Shown here: positions 26,300 to 36,951 of the stretch, piece by piece | Position numbering within the stretch: position 1 is the first letter of the stretch | Layout: the number at the start of each line of letters is the position of its first letter | Assembly (NCBI RefSeq): GCF_021223605.1 | Contig: NZ_CP075175.1 | Coordinates: 930,001 to 994,000, forward strand | From: Paenibacillus sp. 481 | Lineage (GTDB): Bacteria > Bacillota > Bacilli > Paenibacillales > Paenibacillaceae | Direction of reading: 5' to 3' | DNA: 64,000 bases | Notes under the pieces: model-generated | Seen by the model: only the letters and a program-made list of their open reading frames with translations | What the model was told of the DNA's origin: nothing | Databases searched by the model: none | Made by a program: the position numbers and the translations under genes

Positions 26300-26546
26300 T
26301 CAAGTAAAAGCGAACCAACTCTTCGATAAGTTCGTCCCGTTCCTTCTTGCGTACTAGGCTTCGAGCGTTGTTATGACGGGGGACATATGCGGGATCCCCG
26401 GACAGTAAGTAGCCAACGATTTGGTTGATAGGATTGTATTCCTTCTCCAAAAGCGCATCATACACGGATAACAAAATTTCTTTGCTGGACGCTTCTTGCT
26501 CTTCTGCTTTGACATTGAACTTCATCGTTTTATCCATGGAATTCAT
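26286..26546 (-). CDS. IreB family regulatory phosphoprotein (YrzL-like)
   Basis: An 86-residue protein of the IreB/UPF0297 family. It contains [36 protein letters not shown] split over the conserved core, and [17 protein letters not shown]. In enterococci IreB is a substrate of the IreK kinase and affects cephalosporin resistance; the role here is inferred. The start is the ATG at 26546, after GAGGTGACGGCG; a GTG nine bases upstream is also possible. It lies directly downstream of alaS, as in many Firmicutes. Confidence 0.92.
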   Translation of the reverse strand: MNSMDKTMKFNVKAEEQEASSKEILLSVYDALLEKEYNPINQIVGYLLSGDPAYVPRHNNARSLVRKKERDELIEELVRFYLNHHR

Positions 26547-26601
26547 CGCCGTCACCTCGCTTTACTCTTATCATAACACATACCCAATCAAACTAGAAAA
26601 T

Positions 26602-26635
26602 ATTCCGCCTACACGCGAAACCGTGTAAGCGGAAT
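26602..26635 (-). terminator. terminator downstream of alaS
   Basis: ATTCCGC and TACAC pair with GTGTA and GCGGAAT across GCGAAACC. On the minus strand it is followed by ATTTTCT, a modest T-run, so it may be only partial, letting the ireB-like gene be read too. Confidence 0.65.
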
Positions 26636-26645
26636 TACGAATTCA

Positions 26646-29276
26646 TTACGCGCCAGCTTGCGCTGCAACCAGCTTATCGACTAACGCTAATGCCTCATCT
26701 AGTTTGCTTGCGTCTTTACCACCAGCTTGCGCCATATCTGGTCGGCCGCCACCGCCGCCGCCACATACTGCTGCAAGCTCTTTAATTAATTTACCCGCGT
26801 GCAAGCCTTGCTTAACGAGTTCAGGTGCTACCGCCACCACGAAGTTGACCTTATCGTCATTAGCTGCGCCAAGGACAACAAGCGTTTGTGGCAGCTTCAC
26901 TTTAAGCTCGTCCGCTGTCGTGCGGAGAGCATCCATGTCGCTTGCATTCACTTTCGCTGCCAGCACTTGTACGCCAGCAATTGTGCGTACTTGATCCGTA
27001 AGCTGACCTGCCTCGATGCTGCTCAGCTTCGCTTTCAATGATTCGTTCTCACGTGCAAGCTCTTTTTCACGAGCAAACATCGCTTCCACACGCTTCGGCA
27101 CATCGGCTACGTTAGCCTTGAACAAACCTGCCGCTTGCTTCAACAACTCTAATTGCTGCTCCATATATTGATACGCATGACGACCTGTTACGGCTTCAAT
27201 TCTACGTACGCCGGAGCCGATTCCGCTCTCGCTCACGATTTTGAACAAGCCGATTTCGGATGTATTGCTGACGTGACAGCCGCCGCACAGCTCAATGCTG
27301 TAATTGCCGACTTGTACAACGCGCACGATGTCGCCGTACTTTTCCCCGAACAGCGCCATTGCGCCCATCGCTTTCGCTTCGTCAATTGATTTTAATTCAA
27401 TGTTAAGTGCCGTACCCTGCCAAATTTGCTCATTCACACGACGCTCAATTTGTGCCATTTCATCCGCGTTGATGCTGCCTAAGTGCGAGAAGTCAAAGCG
27501 CAGACGCTCTTCTTCTACTAATGAACCTGCTTGATTGACATGCTCGCCCAACACTTCTTTCAGTGCTTTGTGTAGCAAGTGTGTAGCTGTATGATGTTTA
27601 ATAACATCTTCACGCACAGCACGATCTACAGCTGCTTGCAACGTCATGCCCACACGAAGCGTGCCTTGTTCCACCTTAACGATGTGAACGTGTTGACCTT
27701 GTGGTGCCTTCGTCACGCCTTCAACGATCGCTTTCAAGCCAGCGCCCGTAAATACGCCACCGTCGCTCACTTGACCGCCGCTTTCCGCATAGAACGGTGT
27801 ACGATCAAGTACAACTTGGTACGTAGAGCCTGCTGCCGCTTCCTCGACCATTTCGTCGCCAGACACGATCGCAAGCACCTTGGATTCAGTTACCAATTCA
27901 TTATATCCAACGAATTCGCTTTTAGTCGTAAGTTCCGCAAGCGCTCCACCTTGCACTTTCATGCTTTCGGACTCTTGACGCGCCGAGCGTGCACGTGTAC
28001 GCTGCTCCTGCATCGCCGCATCAAAGCCTTCACGGTCAACCGTCAGCCCATGCTCTGCTGCATAGTCTTCTGTCAAATCGAACGGGAACCCGTACGTATC
28101 GTACAATTTGAACGCTTCGCCGCCCGTAATTTGCGTACGGCCTTCCTTCTTCGCTTGACCCGCCATATCTGCCAAGATCGCCAGACCGTCTGTCAACGTT
28201 TCGTGGAAGCGCTCCTCTTCGTTTTTAATTACTTTTTCAATAAACTCACGCTTCTCAATCACTTCTGGGTAGTGAACGCCCATTACGTCGCCGACTGTCT
28301 TCACGAGCTCGACCATGAATGGACGATCGATGCCGAGCATTTTACCGTAACGCACTGCACGACGCAGCAAGCGGCGCAGGACATAGCCACGACCTTCATT
28401 AGAAGGAAGTACGCCGTCGCCAACCGCAAATGCTACCGTACGGATATGGTCAGCGATAACTTTAAATGCGACATCAAGCTCTGCATTTTCATTGTATTTG
28501 ACGCCCGCAATACGGGACGTTTCTTGAATAATTGGTACGAACAAGTCTGTATCGAAGTTCGATTCCACGTCTTGCAAAATGGAAGCAAAGCGCTCCAAAC
28601 CAGCGCCTGTATCGATATTTTTGTTCGGAAGCGGCGTGTAGCTGCCGTCTTTATTATGGTTGAACTGTGTAAATACGAGGTTCCATACTTCCAAGTAACG
28701 CTCGTTTTCACCGCTCGGGTAGCATTCTGGATCGTTCGGGTCGCCGTATTTTTCACCACGGTCATAAAAGATTTCGGTACATGGTCCACAAGGGCCTTCG
28801 CCGATATCCCAGAAGTTGTCCTCTGTCTTAATGATGCGATCAGCAGGCAAGCCGATTTTTTCGTTCCACAGCTTGAACGCTTCCTCATCATCTGGATATA
28901 TCGTTACGTACAAACGGTTCGCGTCAAAGCCGATCCATTTCTTGTCCGTCAAAAACTCCCACGCCCACTCGATCGCTCCTTCTTTAAAGTAGTCGCCGAT
29001 TGAGAAGTTGCCTAGCATTTCGAAAAATGTATGGTGACGACGCGTCTTCCCTACATTTTCGATATCGTTCGTACGGATACACTTTTGCGAGTTCGTAATG
29101 CGCGGGTTGTCCGGCTTTACACGTCCGTCAAAATACGGTTTCAACGGCGCCATGCCTGCGTTAATCCACAATAGGGATGGATCATTGTGCGGAACGAGCG
29201 ATGCGCTCGGTTCGATTTGGTGTCCTTTGCTTTGGAAAAATTCAAGCCATTTTGCGCGAATGTCACTAGCTTTCAT
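26646..29276 (-). CDS. alaS: alanyl-tRNA synthetase
   Basis: An 876-residue class II synthetase that charges tRNA-Ala. Domains in order: catalytic core (motif 1 region [14 protein letters not shown], motif 2 near [13 protein letters not shown], motif 3 in GAGLERF), tRNA-recognition helices, the editing domain with its zinc ligands (HHTATHLLH near residue 565 and CGGCHVSNT near 665), and a coiled-coil plus C-terminal glycine-rich domain ([16 protein letters not shown]). Length is normal. Expression is set by the T-box leader upstream. The ireB-like and ruvX genes follow. Confidence 0.97.
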   Translation of the reverse strand: MKASDIRAKWLEFFQSKGHQIEPSASLVPHNDPSLLWINAGMAPLKPYFDGRVKPDNPRITNSQKCIRTNDIENVGKTRRHHTFFEMLGNFSIGDYFKEGAIEWAWEFLTDKKWIGFDANRLYVTIYPDDEEAFKLWNEKIGLPADRIIKTEDNFWDIGEGPCGPCTEIFYDRGEKYGDPNDPECYPSGENERYLEVWNLVFTQFNHNKDGSYTPLPNKNIDTGAGLERFASILQDVESNFDTDLFVPIIQETSRIAGVKYNENAELDVAFKVIADHIRTVAFAVGDGVLPSNEGRGYVLRRLLRRAVRYGKMLGIDRPFMVELVKTVGDVMGVHYPEVIEKREFIEKVIKNEEERFHETLTDGLAILADMAGQAKKEGRTQITGGEAFKLYDTYGFPFDLTEDYAAEHGLTVDREGFDAAMQEQRTRARSARQESESMKVQGGALAELTTKSEFVGYNELVTESKVLAIVSGDEMVEEAAAGSTYQVVLDRTPFYAESGGQVSDGGVFTGAGLKAIVEGVTKAPQGQHVHIVKVEQGTLRVGMTLQAAVDRAVREDVIKHHTATHLLHKALKEVLGEHVNQAGSLVEEERLRFDFSHLGSINADEMAQIERRVNEQIWQGTALNIELKSIDEAKAMGAMALFGEKYGDIVRVVQVGNYSIELCGGCHVSNTSEIGLFKIVSESGIGSGVRRIEAVTGRHAYQYMEQQLELLKQAAGLFKANVADVPKRVEAMFAREKELARENESLKAKLSSIEAGQLTDQVRTIAGVQVLAAKVNASDMDALRTTADELKVKLPQTLVVLGAANDDKVNFVVAVAPELVKQGLHAGKLIKELAAVCGGGGGGRPDMAQAGGKDASKLDEALALVDKLVAAQAGA

Positions 29277-29320
29277 TGTTAAACGCCTCCCGTTTATCCC
29301 CTTAGTTATTTATAAAAAAC

Positions 29321-29700
29321 AAAAAACGCCCCTGTAAAAACAGGGACGATTGTCATATCGCGGTACCACCCTGGTTATCGCCTTGTCACAAATAGGAGCT
29401 AACCCGCAGCTGCGTATGCAGTCATGGATAGGTCACTCTTTGTGCTAAAAATAGCGATCGCCTCGTCGTCGTTAACGGAACGACCCGGTGAAGTTAATTC
29501 ACACTCCGAAACTAGCGTTCAGCGGCTCTTCTTAGTGAAGATTTTTACAGCCCCGTATGCAACAGCTGAATAGCTGGTTGGCGCACACTTCGAAATCTTC
29601 TCTCTGGCCCAAGGGCTGCGGCTTACTTGGTTTCTTCAACGTTTTCATTCCATATTCGTATTCGATATACAATATCGTATATTCAATAACGTATATCCGA
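29321..29700 (-). ncRNA. T-box riboswitch of alaS
   Basis: The minus-strand leader runs from about 29700 to alaS. It holds the T-box AGGGTGGTACCGCG (29372-29359), the AGAGAGAAG motif typical of Stem I (about 29602), and a terminator GTCCCTG/CAGGGGC followed by TTTTTTG (29349-29321). A candidate specifier GCU (Ala) in GAACGCTAG is at 29516-29514. Uncharged tRNA-Ala should pair with the specifier and T-box to stop termination. Confidence 0.92.
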
Positions 29701-29706
29701 TAATTT

Positions 29707-29735
29707 AGTATAGATATTGGATGAATAATTGTCAA
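29707..29735 (-). promoter_or_regulatory. promoter of the alaS T-box transcript
   Basis: TTGACA (29735-29730) and TATACT (29712-29707) on the minus strand are separated by 17 bp, a near-consensus sigma-A promoter. The predicted start is about 29700, giving a leader of about 420 bases. Confidence 0.8.
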
Positions 29736-29859
29736 TTAGCGGTCAATTAACGATCCATTAACGGCGAGCCCCTCTCCGTTGAAAGACTAAGCTTAATAAG
29801 CCGATTGATCGTGCTAGCGAAGAGGGGTGTACTGGTACAACGTTTAACTTTCCTACGAA

Positions 29860-32800
29860 CTAGCCTAAATAACCGATCTTCTTCAACATACGCGTTAAAA
29901 TCGTTGCTGCTTCCGCTCGCGTCGCTTTTTTCTGTGGTCCGAACATATTGCCCATTAATCCTTGCACCACACCTGACGACACGGCCTTAGCCACACCTTG
30001 CTCCGCATATCCGTGAATAGCTTTGCGGTCTTTGAACGCATTTAACGCTGAATTGTCAGCCGATACCGGACGACCTGCGTACTCCATCGCCCGCACAATC
30101 ATCAATGACATATGCTCACGTGTAATCAGATCATTTGGACGGAACGTATGATCTAAATATCCTTTAATAATACCCGCGTCAGAAGCTGCTTTAATGTAAG
30201 GAGCCATTGGGCTATTTGCTCCTACATCACTATATCCTGTGCCGCCGCTTGCATCCGCCTGCAAGCCAAGCGCTCGTGCTATCATGATCGCGAACTGGGC
30301 TCTCGTCACCGGCGCATCTGGCGAGAAGGTGTCTGGAGTTGTGCCTTCGATAATAAACTTAGCAGCAAGTTCATGGATAGCGTCTCGTCCCCAATGATTT
30401 TTCGTGTCATTAAAGGCGCGATTCCGGTCTACCATCGCGACCGCGTCGTTGCCTTGCAATTGGAACGAGAACACGGAAACGCCGCCTTCTTGAGACATCA
30501 CAGTAGGCACGAAGCTAAGCTTCTGCAAGCCGGAATCGTAGCGAACGGCTGTTGCTTGGTCACGCTGCACGCTACCTGTCGTACGAACCTTGTATGGCAA
30601 TTTCACGCCCAATGCCCGTGGACTAGACGAGCCTGCATAAGTAGACGCATAGAAGTCATGTGCCTGCACGCGCACGTTAGCACCTTTTTGTTTGAGCTCA
30701 CGTTCGAGCGCTCCCGCGTTCGAACCGGACACCCGTTCTATCTGCAGCAGCAAGTAGGCTGGACTGCTCCCCCACTCGCGTTCCAATTGGCTAAAGTTCA
30801 ATTGCTTTAGCGGTATGCTGTACAATACATCTCCGTACCGAACAGCAAATGTGGCCTCGTTTGCTTTGCCATACACCTCTTTTAACGTGTACAGCGGTAC
30901 GGATACCATTGCTGCCCGCTCTGAGGACGGCACCTCATACATGAGATACGGTTGGTTCGTGTGACGCACAACGTAGTCAAAGGCTGCTCTTAATTTACTT
31001 TCCGTGAGCGTATATCGACGGATCGACTCACCGAAGCGCGAGCGGTCTGATGTTGCTTCAGCCGCGGTAGTTGCAAGTACATGCCAGCCCGAGCTTAAAA
31101 ACGTATTATACGTGATGGGCTGAATTTCTTGTGGACGGGAATTGTTGCTGTCCGTCTGATTCGTTACTGAGAAATTAGAGAGCGTCAGCACGCTGTTTCC
31201 TTGCAAATCTTGCAGCAGATTTGTACCCGCTGCACCCGCTACGTATGACAGCGTAATGCTATCACTTGCATGTACTGCCCGTTCCAGCACGATAACGACC
31301 GTGTCGTCATCCACCGATACACTTCTTACTTGCTGCAAAGCAGTACGTGTCCGCACCGTAAATTGATGTGCAGCAGGTGCAGGCGACTCTCGTAAGTGCG
31401 CAGAGAACCTCAACGTGAGCGTCGCGCCTTTCATGGTAGCTGAGCGCAAATAGGGCGCTTGCTGGTCCGTTTGGTTATTGGCACGAACCTGCGAGAAGCT
31501 AGAGACTGCGTTGCCGCTTAAATCAACGAGCCGCGGCTCGCCAGGCACATACGACACCGTCACATTATCATTCACTCCGATGCTTGACGAGAGCGTCAAC
31601 TCAACGACGTTGCCTTTGATCTCCACTTTGTCAACATTTCGTGCGACATGATTCACTAACACTGAATAATGGCTGCGCAACGGCACCTGTTCGGAACGAA
31701 GTGCGCCTTGATAACTCAATGTCACGATATTCCCTTTGACTCGTGTAGCTTGTAGCACAGGCACTTGACGGTCGCTCAGATTGCGCACAACCATATCCGT
31801 AAACGATTGAACAGAGTTGCCGGCACGATCTTTAAGCGGATATTGGCTGGCCCTGTAAGACAACTTGACGCCTTGATTGTCAGTTACGCGACCGCTCAGA
31901 TGCAATGTCAGCTTATTGCCGGATCGAGATGCATGAGTCATGCTACGTCTACTGCCATCTACATAAACACGGAATTGCTCAAAAGCGTCAGCCACAGATT
32001 CCAGCTCTTCGTTAAATTCCAGTGTGATAATCGAGCCTTGAACCGTAGCTTGAACGACTCGAGGCAATGTCGTATCAGTATTGTTTACGACTTGATGACG
32101 TTCCAAAGCAGCAACACGATTGCCAGCTGCATCTTGAATCACTTTGCTGCCAGATGTCGCCGCATACGTCAGTTGCACAACTTGCCCAGCATCAACCCCG
32201 CTACGAAGCTTAAGCAGTACATGCTCACCGTTTACCTCCACATCATAAATATCATGAGCAGCTCCATTTACCGTCACGAAATAACTGATAATCGGAGGTA
32301 CCGAATGTTTATCAAGATTTTCGTTGTACGTCAACCGAATCGTCCTCGTGTTCAACATGGCAGCAGCTTGCAACACAGGGGCACTAACATCCGACTTATC
32401 CGACCTACTCGTTGTAAAGCGCCATGTTTGAGCATCATCCAACCCCTCCATTAGCTGGTTCGCTTCATTGCGGAAGGCTCCCCTTGGAACTTCTATCACA
32501 TACTCCGTATTAGGCTTCAAATCACGCGTGGTATCGATCACTATCGTCTTCGTGCCATCGCCTGTTACCTGTGGAGAGCGAACAGGCACATATAGCACGT
32601 GTTCGTCTTTAGCCGCACGAATGGCAATTCTGCCACTGTACCCCCACACATTTTCGTTAAATTGGAGCGTTAAATGCGTATCTGTAGGTACATCCTGCTG
32701 TCCCCTAGCAGGCTGCAATTGCACGACACTCGGAATTGCCACTGTCGTAAACGACCATAGTGTAGGGTCATAAATCCCAGCAAAAACCGCATCCTTTGTC

Positions 32801-33204
32801 TTAAACGCACCCGCCTCCACTTGCACATAGTAGGCCTGATCAGGCTCTAGCGGCTTATCCGGCTTGAAGTAGACGTACTGGCGGTTACTACTTAACCGGA
32901 CCCGATCACTATTGACTGCAATCGTATCGACGATTTCTCCCGATTTTTTGGCGATTACAATCGAGCCGCCATTTTTTTTAATCGCTTCATTGAACGATAT
33001 TTTTAAATAGGGCTGTAATCCTACTTCTGTCGTATTTGTACTTGGAGAGAGCGACTGCTCCCTAAGTGGATTCAATATTTTCGTATCCGTATGCTCTATT
33101 TTTATAACGGAATGCGTCTCTATATTTGCCATAGCACCTGCTGTTCCGACAGCCAGTTCCGCTGCCAACACAAAGGTAAGCCCGATCGCGATCAATCGTT
33201 TCAC
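29860..33204 (-). CDS. S-layer homology domain surface protein with Ig-like repeats
   Basis: A 1114-residue exported protein. A signal peptide (about 1-25) is followed by two Big_5-type Ig-like domains (to about 275, each ending in WSFTT or WRFTT), four SwmB-like repeats of about 100 residues (about 276-690, each ending near NQTD or NLSD), a ~240-residue unassigned domain, and three C-terminal SLH domains (about 935-1110) that bind pyruvylated wall polymer. It should sit on the cell surface as structural, adhesive or glycan-related protein; no catalytic motif is visible. The start is a GTG at 33204 after AAGGGGG. It interrupts the yrrI-alaS gene order known from B. subtilis. Confidence 0.9.
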   Translation of the reverse strand: MKRLIAIGLTFVLAAELAVGTAGAMANIETHSVIKIEHTDTKILNPLREQSLSPSTNTTEVGLQPYLKISFNEAIKKNGGSIVIAKKSGEIVDTIAVNSDRVRLSSNRQYVYFKPDKPLEPDQAYYVQVEAGAFKTKDAVFAGIYDPTLWSFTTVAIPSVVQLQPARGQQDVPTDTHLTLQFNENVWGYSGRIAIRAAKDEHVLYVPVRSPQVTGDGTKTIVIDTTRDLKPNTEYVIEVPRGAFRNEANQLMEGLDDAQTWRFTTSRSDKSDVSAPVLQAAAMLNTRTIRLTYNENLDKHSVPPIISYFVTVNGAAHDIYDVEVNGEHVLLKLRSGVDAGQVVQLTYAATSGSKVIQDAAGNRVAALERHQVVNNTDTTLPRVVQATVQGSIITLEFNEELESVADAFEQFRVYVDGSRRSMTHASRSGNKLTLHLSGRVTDNQGVKLSYRASQYPLKDRAGNSVQSFTDMVVRNLSDRQVPVLQATRVKGNIVTLSYQGALRSEQVPLRSHYSVLVNHVARNVDKVEIKGNVVELTLSSSIGVNDNVTVSYVPGEPRLVDLSGNAVSSFSQVRANNQTDQQAPYLRSATMKGATLTLRFSAHLRESPAPAAHQFTVRTRTALQQVRSVSVDDDTVVIVLERAVHASDSITLSYVAGAAGTNLLQDLQGNSVLTLSNFSVTNQTDSNNSRPQEIQPITYNTFLSSGWHVLATTAAEATSDRSRFGESIRRYTLTESKLRAAFDYVVRHTNQPYLMYEVPSSERAAMVSVPLYTLKEVYGKANEATFAVRYGDVLYSIPLKQLNFSQLEREWGSSPAYLLLQIERVSGSNAGALERELKQKGANVRVQAHDFYASTYAGSSSPRALGVKLPYKVRTTGSVQRDQATAVRYDSGLQKLSFVPTVMSQEGGVSVFSFQLQGNDAVAMVDRNRAFNDTKNHWGRDAIHELAAKFIIEGTTPDTFSPDAPVTRAQFAIMIARALGLQADASGGTGYSDVGANSPMAPYIKAASDAGIIKGYLDHTFRPNDLITREHMSLMIVRAMEYAGRPVSADNSALNAFKDRKAIHGYAEQGVAKAVSSGVVQGLMGNMFGPQKKATRAEAATILTRMLKKIGYLG

Positions 33205-33399
33205 AGTCTGTTTCCCCCTTCAAAATGGATATCTGCATTCGTGCAGTATACAGCTACACTTACCTAAACGTGGAAACGAATCAATTTGTTACAATCCGCG
33301 TACCGTCTATCGTCATTGTTGTCGACATCGTTGTCGTTGTCGCGCTATATGTACCCGGTAATCGTTTTTTTGAAACGCTGTTAAGCTAAAATTGAGCAG

Positions 33400-33434
33400 A
33401 AAAAAATCCGCACCAGCGCATGCTGATACGGACT
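33400..33434 (-). terminator. terminator after the second AI-2E-family gene
   Basis: TCCG-ACCAGC and GCTGA-CGGA pair imperfectly around GCAT. On the minus strand it is followed by TTTTTTT. It lies 22 bases past the stop codon. Confidence 0.8.
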
Positions 33435-33456
33435 TCCTTACCCATCATTATTTCGG

Positions 33457-34539
33457 TTACGTCGTCTTGCGCCGAATATAATACGTAAACACATGTTGAA
33501 GCACAACTTTCATCGCAGCGAAAAAAGGCACGGCCAAAATTAACCCAACAACGCCAGCCAACTCGCCACCAACGAGCAGGGCAAAAATGATAACGAGCGG
33601 GTGCATATGCAGCGTCCGCCCCACGACTTGAGGGGAAATAATATTCCCCTCCATGATTTGACATAGCGTATTGACGATAGCTACAAATATGAGCATTTTC
33701 AACGAAATCGTTGAGGCAACGATAAGCGCTGGAGCCGCACCAAAGTACGGGCCCAAATACGGAATGATGTTGAAAATCGCCACAAACAACGCCAGCAACA
33801 ACGCGTAGGGCATTCCAATCATCCAATAACCGATGTACGCGAGTACGCCGATAATGACACAGACGAGAAATTGACCGCGAATATAATTGCCAAGTGCAAA
33901 ATCAATGTCCTTCAGCATCATAACCATATGTTTGCGGTGCGATTTTGGCACGTAAGCAATAATCGTGCGCTCAAACACGTCGAAATCTTTAAGGATGTAA
34001 AAAATAAGAAACGGCACGATCATCGCAATAAACAACATATTAATCGTCGCCCCGATATTGTCCATAAAATCGGCAATGCCTCGTGCCATCTTCTCTTCGA
34101 ACGCGTAAATCCAGTTGTTTAGCCCAGAACGAACCGACTGTGGCATGATAGATGAATCGTTGAGACCATCCACTAACTTCTCTGCTTTGACCGTCAAGTT
34201 CGGCATTTGCGAATTGAGTTCCTGAAGCTGCTTTAACAGCATCGGAATCATATTCATTAAAATGACCGTTATCGAAGCGATAAATACGGCATAAATGAGC
34301 AGCACAGCCATCGTGCGCGGCACTTTTCGTTCATTGAGCAGCGTAACGACAGGATTTAAGACGTAAGCGATAATCATCGCAATAAAAAAGGGGGCGAGCA
34401 CCGTTTTCATAAACAAATAAACTTGACTGAGCAACGGCTTTAACTGAAACAGAAAGTAAACGATGATTAGACCAAGCAATACATATATGCCATAAATGAA
34501 TAGTTTATTTTTAAATAAGCGCTCCACTGCACTCCACAC
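33457..34539 (-). CDS. AI-2E/UPF0118-family membrane transporter (YrrI-like)
   Basis: A 360-residue UPF0118 membrane protein with two N-terminal membrane segments, an amphipathic middle and a cluster of C-terminal segments. The family motif ALFVAIFNIIPYLGPYFG and the MEGNIISPQVVGRTLHMHPL block are clear. The substrate is unknown; related proteins have been described as exporters or cation antiporters. B. subtilis carries the paralogue yrrI upstream of alaS, so this is the syntenic copy, distinct from the plus-strand one at 15663. The start at 34539 is a GTG with a GGAG just upstream, and nearby GTG codons are alternatives. Confidence 0.87.
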   Translation of the reverse strand: MWSAVERLFKNKLFIYGIYVLLGLIIVYFLFQLKPLLSQVYLFMKTVLAPFFIAMIIAYVLNPVVTLLNERKVPRTMAVLLIYAVFIASITVILMNMIPMLLKQLQELNSQMPNLTVKAEKLVDGLNDSSIMPQSVRSGLNNWIYAFEEKMARGIADFMDNIGATINMLFIAMIVPFLIFYILKDFDVFERTIIAYVPKSHRKHMVMMLKDIDFALGNYIRGQFLVCVIIGVLAYIGYWMIGMPYALLLALFVAIFNIIPYLGPYFGAAPALIVASTISLKMLIFVAIVNTLCQIMEGNIISPQVVGRTLHMHPLVIIFALLVGGELAGVVGLILAVPFFAAMKVVLQHVFTYYIRRKTT

Positions 34540-34578
34540 TCCGTTCGGACGAGCTTCATACAGTAAAGTATATGTAGG

Positions 34579-35070
34579 CTAAGAAAAAATTAACCCGCTT
34601 GGTTTACCTTCTTGCAACATCCATATCCGTTGATTGTCACTGCCGCGAAATCGTAAGCCTGGAACTTTGCGCTCCAGCCGAAATGGCCCGTCCACCAGCA
34701 CATCTATATAGCGAAGCAGCTCTTGCTGGTGCACTGTGCCTGATAATAATTGCTCCACCGTGTAGCCGCTATACGCCCAAATATGCTTACCCGCTTGCTT
34801 GAGACGCTGTGCGAGTACTTTAACCTGCTTAGCTTGCATAAATGGCTCTCCGCCAGATAGCGTAACCTCACACAGCGGATTGGACATAAGCGCTTGGAAC
34901 ACCTCTTCTACCGTCATCGCGGTTCCTTGTTCAAACCGCCAAGATTGTGGGTTGTGACAACAGAAGCAGCGATGCGGGCAGCCGCTAAAAAAGACAACGC
35001 TGCGTAAGCCCTCACCGTCCACAACGCTATCATGTACGATCGAGAGGACGCGCAAGGCGGTTAAGCTCAT
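34579..35070 (-). CDS. nrdG: anaerobic ribonucleotide reductase activating protein
   Basis: A 163-residue radical SAM enzyme that generates the glycyl radical on NrdD. The [4Fe-4S] motif CPHRCFCC fits CxxxCxxC (first, fifth and eighth residues). It keeps DGEGLRSVVFFSGCPHRC context and SGGEPFMQ, the SAM-binding GGE motif. The start is the ATG at 35070, overlapping the nrdD stop (ATGA), so the pair is translationally coupled. A longer open frame upstream is the out-of-frame 3' part of nrdD. Confidence 0.95.
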   Translation of the reverse strand: MSLTALRVLSIVHDSVVDGEGLRSVVFFSGCPHRCFCCHNPQSWRFEQGTAMTVEEVFQALMSNPLCEVTLSGGEPFMQAKQVKVLAQRLKQAGKHIWAYSGYTVEQLLSGTVHQQELLRYIDVLVDGPFRLERKVPGLRFRGSDNQRIWMLQEGKPSGLIFS

Positions 35071-36935
35071 CCGTGCTTCACCCGCTCTGCTTCTTCTGCG
35101 CGCTTGGCAGAGTTCCATTTGTTCATATCGCCAACTAAGTAACCAGTAATGCGGCGGATGCGCTCGATCTCGTGCTCTCCGGCTCCACAGACGGGGCAGC
35201 GCTGCTCGATCGTATCGTGGTGGCCGCATGCGCGGCAGCGATCGATCGGATGATTGATTGAGCCGTAGCCGATGCCGTGAGCTGCCATCGTGCGCACAAG
35301 TTTGTCCAGCGCTTGCGGGTTCGCCTTGGCGCTGCCGTCCAGCTCGACATACGTAATGTGTCCCGCATTGCACAGCTCGTGAAACGGTGCTTCCAACCGA
35401 ATTTTGTCGTAGGCGAGTGATTTAGCGTAGACCGGAATATGAAACGAATTCGTGTAATAGTCGCGGTCGGTGACATTCATAATCGTTCCGAAATCACGAC
35501 GATCCCGCTTCGTAAACTTACCAGACAACCCTTCCGCGGGAGTCGCGATTAACGAAAAGTTCATTCCTGTCGCATGCATCGCCTCATCCATGCGGCGTCT
35601 CATATGTTGAACGATGCGCATGCCTAGTTGCCAAGCATCATCTGACTGGCCGTGATGTTTACCGGTCAGCACGACAAGCGCTTCCGCGAGCCCGATAAAG
35701 CCAACGCTAAGCGTGCCCTGCTTTAATATCTCACGCAGCTCATCTTCTGGCCGCAACTGCTCGCCACCACGCCACACCCCCTGCTGCATCAAAAACGAAA
35801 AGTCACGTGCCCGCTTGCTAGCTTGATACTCATAGCGCGTCAGCAATTGACGCACGGCGATGCTGAGCAGCTCATCCAAGCGGAGGAAAAAGCCCGCCTC
35901 GCTACCCGTGAGCAGCGCAAGTCGAACTAGATTCAGCGAGGTGAAAGACAGGTTGCCTCTGCCGAGTGGTGTTTCTTTGCCGTTTACATTTCCCATGACA
36001 CGGGTACGGCAGCCCATATAGCAAGCTTCGCTCTCTGGTGTACCGTCATCGTACTGCGCATTGAATGGTGCGTCGAGAAATGCGAAGTTCGGAAACAACC
36101 TTTCGGCTGTCGTTTCTAGCGCGAGTAAATATAGATCGTAATTCGGGTCTTCAGGTTGAAAATTGACTCCGTCCTTCAGCTTAAAGATTTGAATCGGAAA
36201 TATCGGTGTCTCCCCTTTGCCAAGACCCGCCTGCGTCGCAAGCAGCAGTTGACGGACAAGCATCCGTCCTTCAACTGACGTGTCGGTGCCGTAATTAATC
36301 GAAATAAACGGCACCTGACCACCACCGCGCGAGTGCATCGAGTTAGCGTTGTGGATAAATGCCTCGCACGCCTGATAGACGTCGCGCTCGGTCAATTTCC
36401 AAGCCTCCTGCTCGACAGCAAATTGTGCGCCTAGCGGCAACCCGCTTAAGTAGCGTCTATGACGCTCAAACGTGCGCCGCACATACGGCGCCACATCATA
36501 ATCAAACGTCGGGTAAGCCTGACCGCCGTGCTGCTGATTTTGATTCGCCTGTAAAATAATCGAGGCGAGTGCAAGCGCACTCTTGATGTCTTGCGGCTGA
36601 CGCATATGCCCATGACCTGTGTTAAAGCCGCTCGCGAGCAGCTTGGCGAGCGAAATCTGGCAGCAAGTCGTCGTGCCGGAAGCGTAAAAATCGAGATCGT
36701 GCGGATACATTATATTTTGCTCGATGGCTTCACGTGCTTCAGGCGTAAGCAAGTGCTGCACGGCATACCAGCGCGCACTTTCACTAGCCATTTTGCCCAT
36801 CATTCCCATTGGCGACCTGCTGTCAACGTTTGCGTTTTCCTGCATCACATCATGGTTGTCGCCTACGACAATTTCGTCCAACGATGCAGTCAACTGCTCT
36901 AATGGCTGGATCGGTATTAATGACACATTGCCCAC
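35067..36935 (-). CDS. nrdD: anaerobic ribonucleoside-triphosphate reductase without ATP cone
   Basis: A 622-residue class III ribonucleotide reductase, which makes dNTPs without oxygen. Catalytic cysteines fit TTCCQISL and CYMGCRTR. The C-terminus has the zinc-binding pairs CRAC and CPVC and the glycyl radical loop RITGYLVGD. Many NrdDs are about 700 residues with an N-terminal ATP cone; this protein begins almost at the catalytic core, so the allosteric activity cone appears absent. The ATG follows GAGGTGGGC and no cone-like reading frame lies upstream. Two NrdR boxes stand in front of the gene. Confidence 0.95.
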   Translation of the reverse strand: MGNVSLIPIQPLEQLTASLDEIVVGDNHDVMQENANVDSRSPMGMMGKMASESARWYAVQHLLTPEAREAIEQNIMYPHDLDFYASGTTTCCQISLAKLLASGFNTGHGHMRQPQDIKSALALASIILQANQNQQHGGQAYPTFDYDVAPYVRRTFERHRRYLSGLPLGAQFAVEQEAWKLTERDVYQACEAFIHNANSMHSRGGGQVPFISINYGTDTSVEGRMLVRQLLLATQAGLGKGETPIFPIQIFKLKDGVNFQPEDPNYDLYLLALETTAERLFPNFAFLDAPFNAQYDDGTPESEACYMGCRTRVMGNVNGKETPLGRGNLSFTSLNLVRLALLTGSEAGFFLRLDELLSIAVRQLLTRYEYQASKRARDFSFLMQQGVWRGGEQLRPEDELREILKQGTLSVGFIGLAEALVVLTGKHHGQSDDAWQLGMRIVQHMRRRMDEAMHATGMNFSLIATPAEGLSGKFTKRDRRDFGTIMNVTDRDYYTNSFHIPVYAKSLAYDKIRLEAPFHELCNAGHITYVELDGSAKANPQALDKLVRTMAAHGIGYGSINHPIDRCRACGHHDTIEQRCPVCGAGEHEIERIRRITGYLVGDMNKWNSAKRAEEAERVKHG

Positions 36936-36951
36936 CTCTTTATCTTATGAA

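Noticed and set aside
27579..29003. Long plus-strand frame of 474 codons opposite alaS.
   Set aside because: It is the antisense shadow of alaS, rich in Cys/His/Phe/Arg, with no ribosome binding site or domain.
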